NCBI GenBank assembly: GCA_012522875.1
Contig: JAAYJP010000211.1
Coordinates: 1-21,094, forward strand
Direction of reading: 5' to 3'
Source of the DNA: Clostridiales bacterium
GTDB taxonomy: Bacteria > Bacillota > Clostridia > Christensenellales > Aristaeellaceae
DNA: 21,094 nt
Below are positions 14,579 through 20,954 of this stretch, in pieces (position 1 is the stretch's first letter; every line of letters starts with the position of its first letter). Below the pieces are notes generated by a model. The model had not been told where the DNA came from. It did no database searches and saw only the letters and a list, made by a program, of their open reading frames with translations. The translations under genes were made by a program, and so were the position numbers.

Positions 14579-16152
14579 ACCAGTCAGGATACGGAGCGGG
14601 TTTGCTTGCGCGTGCGGTGGAACAGGCGTACGCGCGGGGGCAGACCGATTACAGCCTTGAACCCCTGGTGCGCGCGGACGATGTCGGAAAAGCTGGCAGG
14701 ATCAAAGGGGGCGACGCGGTCATCTTCTGCTGCAGGCGGGGCGAGCGGGAGATTGAGCTGACCGAGGCGTTCACGCAGCCCGCATTCCGGGGTTTTTCGC
14801 GCGAGATGCTTCCGGACCTGGAGTTTGTGATCCTGACGCTGTATCATGAGAAATTCAAAGACCTGCCCGTTGCTTTTATGCCCTCAAGGGTGGAAAAGAC
14901 GCTGGCGGAGACGGTCAGCCGTGCGGGGCTTTCCCAATTGCACATCGCTGAATCCGAGAAATTCGCCCACGTTACCTTTTTCTTCAACGGCGGGTCCAAC
15001 GCGAAGCTTCAGGGGGAAACGGATGTCTGTGTCCCGTCCTTAAAAGGTGTGCCGTTTGAACAACACCCGGAACTGAGCCTAAGGGGCGTGGCGGGGGGCA
15101 CAGCCGACGGCATCAGGAAGGGGTACGATTTTATCGTGGCGAATTTTGCCAACGGCGACGTCATCGGTCATACGGCGGACAAAGACGCGAAAATCGCTTG
15201 CGCGGGGAATGTGAGCCGCCATCTGGGGCAGGTTGCGCAGCAGGCGGCTGAGGCAGGCTACGCGGTGCTGATCGCCGCGGACCACGGCAACCTTGAGGAA
15301 ATCCTGACCCCGGACGGCAAACCCCATGTCGCGCACACGACGAACCCGGTAAACCTGATCCTTGCGGGCCAAAAAGAATCCCTTGGTTTGCGGGACGGGA
15401 TTTTGGCCGATGTGGCGCCGACGGTGTTGGCGTTGCTCGGTCTCAAAAAACCCAATCAAATGACCGGTAGAAGCCTGCTCACCGGGAGAGCGGAAATACA
15501 GAAAGTGCTGCTGGTCATCCTGGATGGCTGGGGCATCGGGAGCGCGGACAGCAACGACGCGATTTTTCTGGGCGATACGCCGGAGTGGGACGACTTATTG
15601 AAATACAACCCGCACAGCGCGCTTTTGGCAAGCGGTGAAGCAGTCGGCTTGCAGGCGGGCAAGGCGGGCAACTCCGAAGCCGGGCACCTGAATCTGGGCG
15701 CCGGCAGGGTGGTGGCGCAGGACGACGTGCGGCTGGACCAGGCGCTCAAGGAAGGGTCCTTCGCGAAAAATGGGGTATTCAAACAGGCCCTTGCTCGGGC
15801 AAAGGAAAAGAAGGCCGCGCTGCACCTGATTTCCTACCTGTCCCACAAATCATCGCACGGGTCGATTGATTACCCCCTGGCGCTGACGCGGATGGCCAAG
15901 GCGCAAGGGCTAAAAGACATCTATCTGCACATCATTTTTGACGGCAGGAGCACCGCGCCCGGCAGCGCGCCTTCGCTGCTTTGTGAGCTTGAAACAAGTC
16001 TGGCTTCATTGGGGGCAGGGCAGGTGGTTGACGGCGTCGGGCGGGGGATCGCCCTTGACCGGGATGGCAACTATCAAAAAATCAAGCGCGCGTATGACAT
16101 GATGGTACATGGCGAAGGAACGCCGTATGCTGATAGTTCCGAAGATAATTGA
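14575..16152 (+). CDS. Circularly permuted iPGM-like phosphomutase
   Basis: A 525-residue alkaline-phosphatase-superfamily enzyme matching cofactor-independent phosphoglycerate mutase over its whole length, but with the two parts swapped. Residues 1-305 correspond to the normal C-terminal part: Arg55/Arg58 (FRPDR equivalents), Lys129 in ESEK, Asp195/His199, Asp236-His237 in ADHGN, His254 in AHTTNP, then the usual C-terminal end MTGRSLL. Residues 310-525 correspond to the normal N-terminal part: Asp317 in LDGWG, nucleophile Ser367 in GNSEAGH, His428, DGRS (456-459), Arg490 and Arg496 in GRGIALDRD, ending at YDMMVHGEGTPYADSS. All metal ligands are kept, so it is probably active. The usual DGRD is DGRS, so its substrate may differ from phosphoglycerate. 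The gene is last in the operon, coupled by ATGA to paralogue 5. Confidence 0.88.
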   Translation: MNQSGYGAGLLARAVEQAYARGQTDYSLEPLVRADDVGKAGRIKGGDAVIFCCRRGEREIELTEAFTQPAFRGFSREMLPDLEFVILTLYHEKFKDLPVAFMPSRVEKTLAETVSRAGLSQLHIAESEKFAHVTFFFNGGSNAKLQGETDVCVPSLKGVPFEQHPELSLRGVAGGTADGIRKGYDFIVANFANGDVIGHTADKDAKIACAGNVSRHLGQVAQQAAEAGYAVLIAADHGNLEEILTPDGKPHVAHTTNPVNLILAGQKESLGLRDGILADVAPTVLALLGLKKPNQMTGRSLLTGRAEIQKVLLVILDGWGIGSADSNDAIFLGDTPEWDDLLKYNPHSALLASGEAVGLQAGKAGNSEAGHLNLGAGRVVAQDDVRLDQALKEGSFAKNGVFKQALARAKEKKAALHLISYLSHKSSHGSIDYPLALTRMAKAQGLKDIYLHIIFDGRSTAPGSAPSLLCELETSLASLGAGQVVDGVGRGIALDRDGNYQKIKRAYDMMVHGEGTPYADSSEDN

Positions 16153-16208
16153 CCAACGCCGTTCCAGATATGAATGAACCTGAATTCCGCTTTCTGCTTA
16201 GCTGTTTT

Positions 16209-16835
16209 TCAATGGGGCAGTGCGACCCCCATAGAGCGCAGCCTGTCCTCAACCTTTTTATAATCTCCGTCAAACTGGTGGGCAGCCATGCCGGCTTTAA
16301 CCGCTCCCGCGACATTTTCGATTAAATCATCCACAAACAGGCACTCCCCGGGCAGGAGGGCGTATCGCTCGCACAGGCGCTCATAGATGCGCCGGTCGGG
16401 CTTGCTGACTTTTTCATGCGCGGATACGACCATGCCATGAAACCGGGGATAATACGCCCGCTCTTTTAACGCTTCGGGGAAGCGTGTGCCGGCGTTTGAC
16501 AGGAGGTACAGCCCCAGGCCGGCGTCGCGCGCCCTTTTTGTAAAGGAATCGGCGCCGGGGATGGGCGCCATCCACCGCGGCCACTGATCCAAAAGCAATT
16601 TGAGTGTATCGTGCAGGCGCCGGGGCGTGCGCGACAGGGCAATGCCCAATAATTCTTCCTCTGTGATCTGCCCCGCGTCGTGCAGGTGCCACTCCGGCGT
16701 ATCAAACAAGGCCATGTACAGAATGTCCGCATCCTGATCGTTCCCCACCGCCCGCAGGGCAAATGTCTTGGGCTCCCAGGTCAAAAGCACATTGCCCATG
16801 TCCAACACCAGGTTGCGTACTTTCATCACACGCAT
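16209..16835 (-). CDS. HAD-IA hydrolase, YihX-like
   Basis: A 208-residue HAD protein, shorter than the five others and of a different branch. Motif I is LDMGNVL (Asp12), motif II LSNA (Ser113), motif III SKPDRRIY (Lys145), motif IV FVDDLIENV (Asp169, Asp170). The DMGNVL and VDDxxxN pattern recalls YihX, which removes phosphate from glucose-1-phosphate. It converges on the iPGM gene with a gap of only 56 bp and may belong to the same metabolic locus, but no LacI-type operator precedes it. The start could be ATG 16835, or the GTG two codons later, which has better spacing from GGAG. Confidence 0.88.
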   Translation of the reverse strand: MRVMKVRNLVLDMGNVLLTWEPKTFALRAVGNDQDADILYMALFDTPEWHLHDAGQITEEELLGIALSRTPRRLHDTLKLLLDQWPRWMAPIPGADSFTKRARDAGLGLYLLSNAGTRFPEALKERAYYPRFHGMVVSAHEKVSKPDRRIYERLCERYALLPGECLFVDDLIENVAGAVKAGMAAHQFDGDYKKVEDRLRSMGVALPH

Positions 16836-16947
16836 TGCTCCATCTATTTGATATCATGTTTGCCCCTTTAAAGGTCCCGGCACATCTATTATATCGAAGA
16901 TCCATGCAACTTGCCCATCCCCTTTCATGCGGGAAAGACTACGGACA

Positions 16948-16986
16948 TCAGTATACGATATCGCGGCGATTCGTATGATATACTGA
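16948..16986. promoter_or_regulatory. 39-bp inverted repeat in divergent region
   Basis: TCAGTATA (16948-16955) is repeated inverted as TATACTGA (16979-16986), with further ATCG/CGAT pairing inside. It lies between the divergent HAD gene (start 16835) and the FNR-type regulator (start near 17027), upstream of the latter. It could be an operator for autoregulation or a cruciform. It does not match a TTGAT or TGTGA site. Confidence 0.4.
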
Positions 16987-17026
16987 CCCCAGAATATTTG
17001 AAAGGAGCCTTTGAACGAAAAATAAA

Positions 17027-17740
17027 GTGGGAACAAGGAAAATTGACCATGGATTGCAGTGTTGTACATCCTGTAACAGGCTTTGTACAAAAAAGATATC
17101 TATCTTCCAGGGTTTACGCGAAGAGGAGCATGAAAACCTGGTGCGCATCGCCCAGCACAGGGACTTTAAGCGCGGGGAAACGGTGTTCTTGTCAGACGAC
17201 AAGGCCGACAGCATTCTGATCGTCCGTTTTGGGCGGATTAAATTGAGCCGCGTCATGAAGGACGGACAGGAGTTTGTGCTGGATATTCTCACATCCGGCG
17301 ATGTACTGGGCGAGCAGACCATCTATAGCGGTGAAACGATGGGCATGGACGGCACAGCGCTGGACGACTGCGGAATCTGCCTCATCTCCGCCCTGGAGAT
17401 TGGGAAATTGATTCTGCAACAGCCTGACATCGGGGTGCGGCTTCTTCATTCCATTGGCCGCAAGCTGCACGATGCGCAGCGCTTGGCGGAAATTCTCTCG
17501 CGGCGTCACGCGCAGGCGCGGCTGGCGGGTTTTTTGCTGCTGCGGGCAGAACGCGAAAAGGACAACGCGGTTTTATTGTCCCACGAGGAAATTGCAGCCT
17601 CCCTGAGCCTCAGCCGCGAAACCGTAACGCGCAAACTCGCTGAAATGTCGCAATCGGGGATGGTGAAGCTGTCAGGCTACCGCCGCGTCCAGGTGCTGGA
17701 CAGGCTGGCGCTTAAGGCAGCTTACATCACGGATACATGA
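17027..17740 (+). CDS. CRP/FNR-family regulator with cysteine cluster
   Basis: A regulator of about 237 residues. The N-terminus has CCTSCNRLC (Cys12, 13, 16, 20), then a cyclic-nucleotide-binding-like beta-roll (about 25-135) with Cys115 and Cys118, a dimer helix, and a C-terminal winged helix (LSHEEIAASLSLSRETVTRKLAE, 184-206). N-terminal cysteines plus one near position 115-122 is the arrangement by which FNR holds an oxygen-sensitive 4Fe-4S cluster, so oxygen sensing is plausible. The recognition helix SRETVTR mixes CRP-like Arg with FNR-like Glu. The start is uncertain: GTG 17027 has no well-spaced Shine-Dalgarno and TTG 17054 is the alternative, leaving the cysteines intact. It precedes fprA by about 185 bp. 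Confidence 0.85.
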   Translation: MGTRKIDHGLQCCTSCNRLCTKKISIFQGLREEEHENLVRIAQHRDFKRGETVFLSDDKADSILIVRFGRIKLSRVMKDGQEFVLDILTSGDVLGEQTIYSGETMGMDGTALDDCGICLISALEIGKLILQQPDIGVRLLHSIGRKLHDAQRLAEILSRRHAQARLAGFLLLRAEREKDNAVLLSHEEIAASLSLSRETVTRKLAEMSQSGMVKLSGYRRVQVLDRLALKAAYITDT

Positions 17741-17789
17741 GGATGGTACGTGAAAAATGTCACTAAAAAATAATACATCCCGCATTTTC

Positions 17790-17822
17790 TTGCAATAAAC
17801 AAGCGCTTTGATGTATGATCAA
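17790..17822 (+). promoter_or_regulatory. fprA promoter with FNR-like palindrome
   Basis: TTGCAA (17790-17795), an 18-bp spacer and TATGAT (17814-17819) form a plausible promoter. The palindrome TTGAT-N5-ATCAA (17808-17822) covers the -10 box. The arms equal the FNR consensus arms, but the spacer is five rather than four bases. If the upstream regulator binds here it would repress. This is inference. Confidence 0.45.
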
Positions 17823-17925
17823 CACAGTAAACGATTTTGCGGTTAAATTAGATTTGAACTTTCCAATTTTCTAAAGGCGAAAAACCACCATCGCCGGAAA
17901 TATAAAAGTGACAGGAGAGAAGATT

Positions 17926-19116
17926 ATGCTGAGGAACATCAAAAACAATGTCGACTGGGTTGGCAAAATCGACTGGGAACTTAAGGAGTTTCACGGCGCG
18001 GATTATTCCATCAACCGGGGTTCCAGCCAGAACGCCTATTTGATTAGAGAAGAAAAAAATGTGCTGATTGATACGGTGTGGGCGCCCCACGCGGCGGAAT
18101 TCATCGCCGCCCTGAAGCAAACGATCGACTTGAAAGAAATTGACTATATCGTCGTCAACCATGGTGAAGTGGACCACTCAGGCGCCCTGCCGCTCCTGAT
18201 GGAGGAGATTCCGGAAACGCCAATTTACTGCTCCTCAAACGCCGTAAAGTCTTTGGTGGGCCAGTTCCATCACCCGGAGTGGAACTACCGAAAGGTAAAA
18301 ACAGGGGACACCCTGGACCTGGGCAACGGAAAACAGCTCGTCTTTGTGGAAATGAAAATGCTTCACTGGCCGGACTCCATGGCAACCTACATGACGGGCG
18401 ACAACATCCTCTTTTCCAATGATGCCTTTGGCCAGCACTACGCGGTGGAGGAGCTTTTCAACGACAAGGCTGATCAATGCGAATTGTGGGAGCAGGCCAT
18501 CAAGTACTACGCCAACATCCTCACACCGTTCTCCACTTTGGTCGCCAAAAAGATCGACGAAGTCGTCGGCCTGAACCTGCCCATCGACATCATCGCGCCC
18601 AGCCACGGGGTCATATGGCGGGATAATCCGCTGCAAATCGTAGGAAAATACGCGGAGTGGGCGGCGGATTACAAGCAGGACCAGGTGGTCGTGGTCTATG
18701 ACAGCATGTGGGACAGCACCCGCGACCTTGCCCATGAAATCGCCGAGCGCGTCAGCTTTATATCTCCCGATACCAGGGTCAAGGTATACAATATTTCCAA
18801 AAGCGACAAGAACGATGTGATGACGGAAGTGTTCCGTTCCAGGGCCATCGCGGTGGGTTCGCCGACGGTCGGCGGCAGCATCCTCAGCAGCGTCGCAGGC
18901 TGGCTGTATTTCTTAAAGGAGCTCAAATACAAGGGCAAGCGCGCCGCGGTCTTTGGTTCCTACGGCTGGTCAGGTGAAGCCAACAAAGAGTTGCGCAGCC
19001 TTTTGATGGAGGCAGGTTTCCAGGTAGTGGAACCGGAGATGCGCGTCAACTGGAAGCCCGGCCCTGATGACCTGGCCCACGCGGAAGAGGTAGCCCGCGC
19101 TTTGTTGGAAGAATAG
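17926..19116 (+). CDS. fprA: Flavodiiron protein (A-type flavoprotein)
   Basis: A 396-residue cytoplasmic enzyme that reduces oxygen to water or nitric oxide to nitrous oxide in anaerobes. The N-terminal metallo-beta-lactamase-like domain holds the diiron ligands: His79, Glu81 and Asp83 in HGEVDHSG, His147, Asp166 in SNDAFGQH, His227 in PSHGVIW. The spacing is that of the family. The C-terminal flavodoxin domain starts near 254 with VVVYDSMWDSTRDLA, the FMN phosphate loop. There is no extra rubredoxin domain, so an external electron donor is needed. The frame opens earlier at a GTG (17908), but ATG 17926 has AGGAGAG seven bases upstream. It probably responds to the FNR-type regulator encoded just upstream. 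Confidence 0.95.
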   Translation: MLRNIKNNVDWVGKIDWELKEFHGADYSINRGSSQNAYLIREEKNVLIDTVWAPHAAEFIAALKQTIDLKEIDYIVVNHGEVDHSGALPLLMEEIPETPIYCSSNAVKSLVGQFHHPEWNYRKVKTGDTLDLGNGKQLVFVEMKMLHWPDSMATYMTGDNILFSNDAFGQHYAVEELFNDKADQCELWEQAIKYYANILTPFSTLVAKKIDEVVGLNLPIDIIAPSHGVIWRDNPLQIVGKYAEWAADYKQDQVVVVYDSMWDSTRDLAHEIAERVSFISPDTRVKVYNISKSDKNDVMTEVFRSRAIAVGSPTVGGSILSSVAGWLYFLKELKYKGKRAAVFGSYGWSGEANKELRSLLMEAGFQVVEPEMRVNWKPGPDDLAHAEEVARALLEE

Positions 19117-19205
19117 CGCCTTTCAAAATTTCTCCTGATTCCAAGGGGCTTTTCACGCTTCGTTTAATGGACTGGTTCCTTAAAAAAAATTTTAAAAAAC
19201 TAAAC

Positions 19206-19244
19206 ATTCGGTGTCCCGAGTACAACTAGACACCGAATATTTTT
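19206..19244 (+). terminator. Intrinsic terminator after fprA
   Basis: ATTCGGTGTC (19206-19215) and GACACCGAAT (19229-19238) form a perfect 10-bp stem with a 13-base loop, followed by a run of T (19240-19244). It lies 90 bp past the fprA stop. The A-rich stretch before it could let it work in both directions. Confidence 0.85.
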
Positions 19245-19308
19245 GCGCGCTTTCAGCGTGAATCGCGCTGATGAATTTGTTAAATAGTGTAAGCCGAAGG
19301 ACGCTGTC

Positions 19309-19545
19309 TCAGTACATCAATCTTTTTTCGCCCTTGATCGCTTGCAGCGGGGCAATATCCTGGGTCGTTTCAGCCACACCCAAAAACCCGCCATCGGGAC
19401 CGCGGACCGCGAAATAGCGGATCATGATGAGCTTTTCACCCATCCGGATCCAAAAATCCTCATGGTCCTTCTTTCCCGTACGCAGATCTTCCACAATCTG
19501 TTCTACGATCTCATCTTTGACAGTTTCAAGCAAAAAAATGCTCAT
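19309..19545 (-). pseudogene. 5'-truncated PAS domain (DUF438-type) gene
   Basis: A 78-codon fragment that matches the last part of the PAS domain at the C-terminus of DUF438 proteins: EQIVEDLRTGKKDHEDFWI, then IRYFAVRGPDGGFLGVAETTQDI and a final EKRL. In intact proteins this follows a hemerythrin-like or DUF438 region of several hundred residues, which is absent here. The homology begins only about 15 bp from the end of the IS remnant at 19559, so insertion or deletion removed the 5' part. The ATG at 19545 is probably fortuitous. DUF438-PAS proteins are typical of anaerobes and are thought to sense redox state or gases. Confidence 0.65.
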
Positions 19546-19558
19546 ATTCCCTTATTTA

Positions 19559-20025
19559 GGGCCTGCTGAAAAAAGCGATTCGCGCTATGATCGTTCCTTC
19601 AAACAGCTGCTTGTGCTATCACAATCGATTTTCCAGTCCATTTTATTCTAATCAGCAGGCGCCAAAAAAGAGCTAAAAAGAAGCGCAGCAGGTGCGCAAC
19701 GTTCATTGCCAGGATAATAAACGCCGCTTCCGTCTTTCCGGTCTCAGCCAGGTAGGCCATGATCAGGTCCAGACCAAAGCGACGCTTGCCGATTCCGTTG
19801 CGGCCCTCTACCATATTGCGATCACAGCTATCCTGATAGGCTTGTGATCTGCTCTCGTCCGCCTCTTTTTTCCTTGGCCGTCCAAGCTTCGGACCCGACA
19901 GGCGGATGCCCTGCTCCTTGCAGAAGGTTCTGTTTTCCCGGTTGCGGTAGATGGTGTCTGCCAGAATCGCTTCAGGGTAGTGACCAAAACGATCCTTGTA
20001 TCGTTCAGCCGATGCCTGAAGCGGT
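19559..20025 (-). mobile_element. IS5-type insertion sequence remnant
   Basis: A partial insertion sequence on the minus strand. One end near 19559 begins GGCCTGCTGAAAAA, a typical IS5-group terminus. The other end stops abruptly within the transposase at about 20020-20030, where the ImmA/IrrE gene starts. A 9-bp inverted repeat, GCCTGCTGA at 19561-19569 and TCAGCAGGC at 19652-19660, lies inside. The 5' half of the element, including the other terminus, is missing, so it cannot transpose by itself. Confidence 0.7.
19599..20025 (-). pseudogene. IS5-family transposase, C-terminal part
   Basis: About 140 codons matching the C-terminal half of IS5-type DDE transposases: AERYKDRFGHYPEAILAD (catalytic Asp), then IYRNRENRTFCKEQGIRLSG, LGRPRKKE, and the Glu region DRNMVEGRNGIGKRRFGLDLI (catalytic Glu with the basic residue seven positions on). 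The N-terminal half with the first Asp is missing. The frame stays open further to 20099, but that part overlaps the ImmA gene in another frame and does not look like transposase. Inactive as it stands. Confidence 0.8.
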
Positions 20026-20322
20026 GTCAAATAAGGCGACGTCGTGAAACGCTTCCATCCCAGCTTCCTGGGAATGCAAGATCGCATGCCCCAGCTCATG
20101 AGCGCAGATGATTTTCTGGGTCATCTTCGGCAAATCGCTGTTGATAGTTATGCTGGGCTGGCCGTACTTGACAAGGAAAAACCCCTTGCAAGCATTCTTG
20201 GCCTTACCCATTCCTTCAAAAAGCAAGATGATCCCCATCGACTTCACTATCTGGAAGGGATCGTTGTCTGCAAAATCCCTTTTCAAATCCTCAACACTGC
20301 GGCTAATAAATTCTAGTCTCAA
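20005..20322 (-). pseudogene. 3'-truncated ImmA/IrrE metallopeptidase gene
   Basis: About 105 codons of an ImmA/IrrE-type zinc peptidase. The HExxH motif is present in CAHELGHAILHSQ, followed by the normal FHDVALFDT segment. The family then continues with an EANxFAAELLLP region containing the third metal ligand; here the frame passes into the IS remnant after LFDT and stops. The protein is thus probably inactive. The TTG start at 20322 has AGGAG nine bases upstream; the gene follows the XRE regulator by 28 bp. Such pairs usually work together: the peptidase cleaves the XRE repressor upon DNA damage or a signal, so loss of the peptidase would leave the repressor uncontrolled. Confidence 0.75.
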
Positions 20323-20350
20323 TCACATATGCTCCTGATCAGAGATCATC

Positions 20351-20773
20351 TTATTTCAAACTGGCCTTTCTCTTGGCTTCTTCCTTACATGCTAGGTAAG
20401 CCTTCATGACCGCCTCAAAGAAGGCGTCTTTGGCTTCCTGGCTGATTTCGCCGCCGGCAAAGAAGACACGCTGTCTTTCAAGCAGGAAATCCATTTCATG
20501 AGCAGCAATCTCCCCATAGCGATCCCTGGCCTCATCCACATACCTTTTCTTTTCGATGCCGTACAGGGGATTATCGATAGAGTCAATCCTCAGATATTCA
20601 ATTGAGACCTGCAAGGTTTCAGCGAGCTTACGCAGGGTTGCCGGTCGGGGCTCCGCATTTTCCGTCTCCCATCCGGCGACAGCTCTTTTTGAAACGCCAA
20701 CCAAATCCGCCAGTTCCTGCTGCGTCAGTCCCAGCAATTCCCGCTTCCTTTTCACTTTATCAGGGAAAGTCAT
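20351..20773 (-). CDS. XRE-family repressor
   Basis: A 140-residue regulator. Residues 5-60 form a Cro/CI-type helix-turn-helix (KRKRELLGLTQQELADLVGVSKRAVAGWE, ending LQVSIEYL), followed by a helical, charged C-terminal part rich in Glu, Lys and Arg with no known fold. Start ATG 20773 has AGGAGG ten bases upstream. It is followed by an ImmA/IrrE gene, the standard partner, so it is probably a repressor of the ImmR type whose peptidase has been lost. The dinB-type gene is divergent from it and shares its upstream region, so it may control that gene or itself. Confidence 0.88.
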   Translation of the reverse strand: MTFPDKVKRKRELLGLTQQELADLVGVSKRAVAGWETENAEPRPATLRKLAETLQVSIEYLRIDSIDNPLYGIEKKRYVDEARDRYGEIAAHEMDFLLERQRVFFAGGEISQEAKDAFFEAVMKAYLACKEEAKRKASLK

Positions 20774-20812
20774 GGTCTACTATCCTCCTGTCAATAATTC
20801 ATTTATACTTCA

Positions 20813-20826
20813 CGAACAGCATTTTG
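20813..20826. promoter_or_regulatory. Possible LexA (SOS) box
   Basis: CGAACAGCATTTTG fits the Firmicute SOS-box form CGAAC-N4-GTTYG except for T in place of the first G of the right arm. It lies four bases upstream of the -35 box of the polymerase gene and between divergent genes. It is a weak match, stated as a candidate only. Confidence 0.3.
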
Positions 20827-20830
20827 GGTA

Positions 20831-20859
20831 TTGACATCGCTTCATCTCTCGAGTATCAT
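20831..20859 (+). promoter_or_regulatory. Promoter of the Y-family polymerase gene
   Basis: TTGACA (20831-20836), a 17-bp spacer and TATCAT (20854-20859, five of six to TATAAT) form a strong sigma-A promoter. The predicted start near 20866 leaves a leader of about 90 nt. Confidence 0.7.
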
Positions 20860-20954
20860 CCACTGCAGTTGGTGAGGCACACGGTCATATTAACTTCATC
20901 AACAGCGCTTGTCAACAGGCAAATAGTACGGAAGATGAATGGAGAGGTGAAAGA

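Noticed and set aside
14575..16152. Idea that the motif order in the mutase gene is a frameshift or chimera of two partial genes
   Set aside because: One uninterrupted frame of 525 codons with even codon use covers the whole domain set exactly once, and both ends fall at matching points of the canonical chain. Assembly error cannot be fully excluded without reads.
16153..16208. Possible terminator between the convergent mutase and sixth HAD genes
   Set aside because: Only weak, short complementarity was found before the T-run near 16202; not enough to call.
17827..17841. GTAAACGATT followed by TTGCG upstream of fprA, similar to the LacI-type operator
   Set aside because: Ten bases match the site at 2698-2711, but a two-base insertion breaks the half-site spacing, so LacI binding is unlikely.
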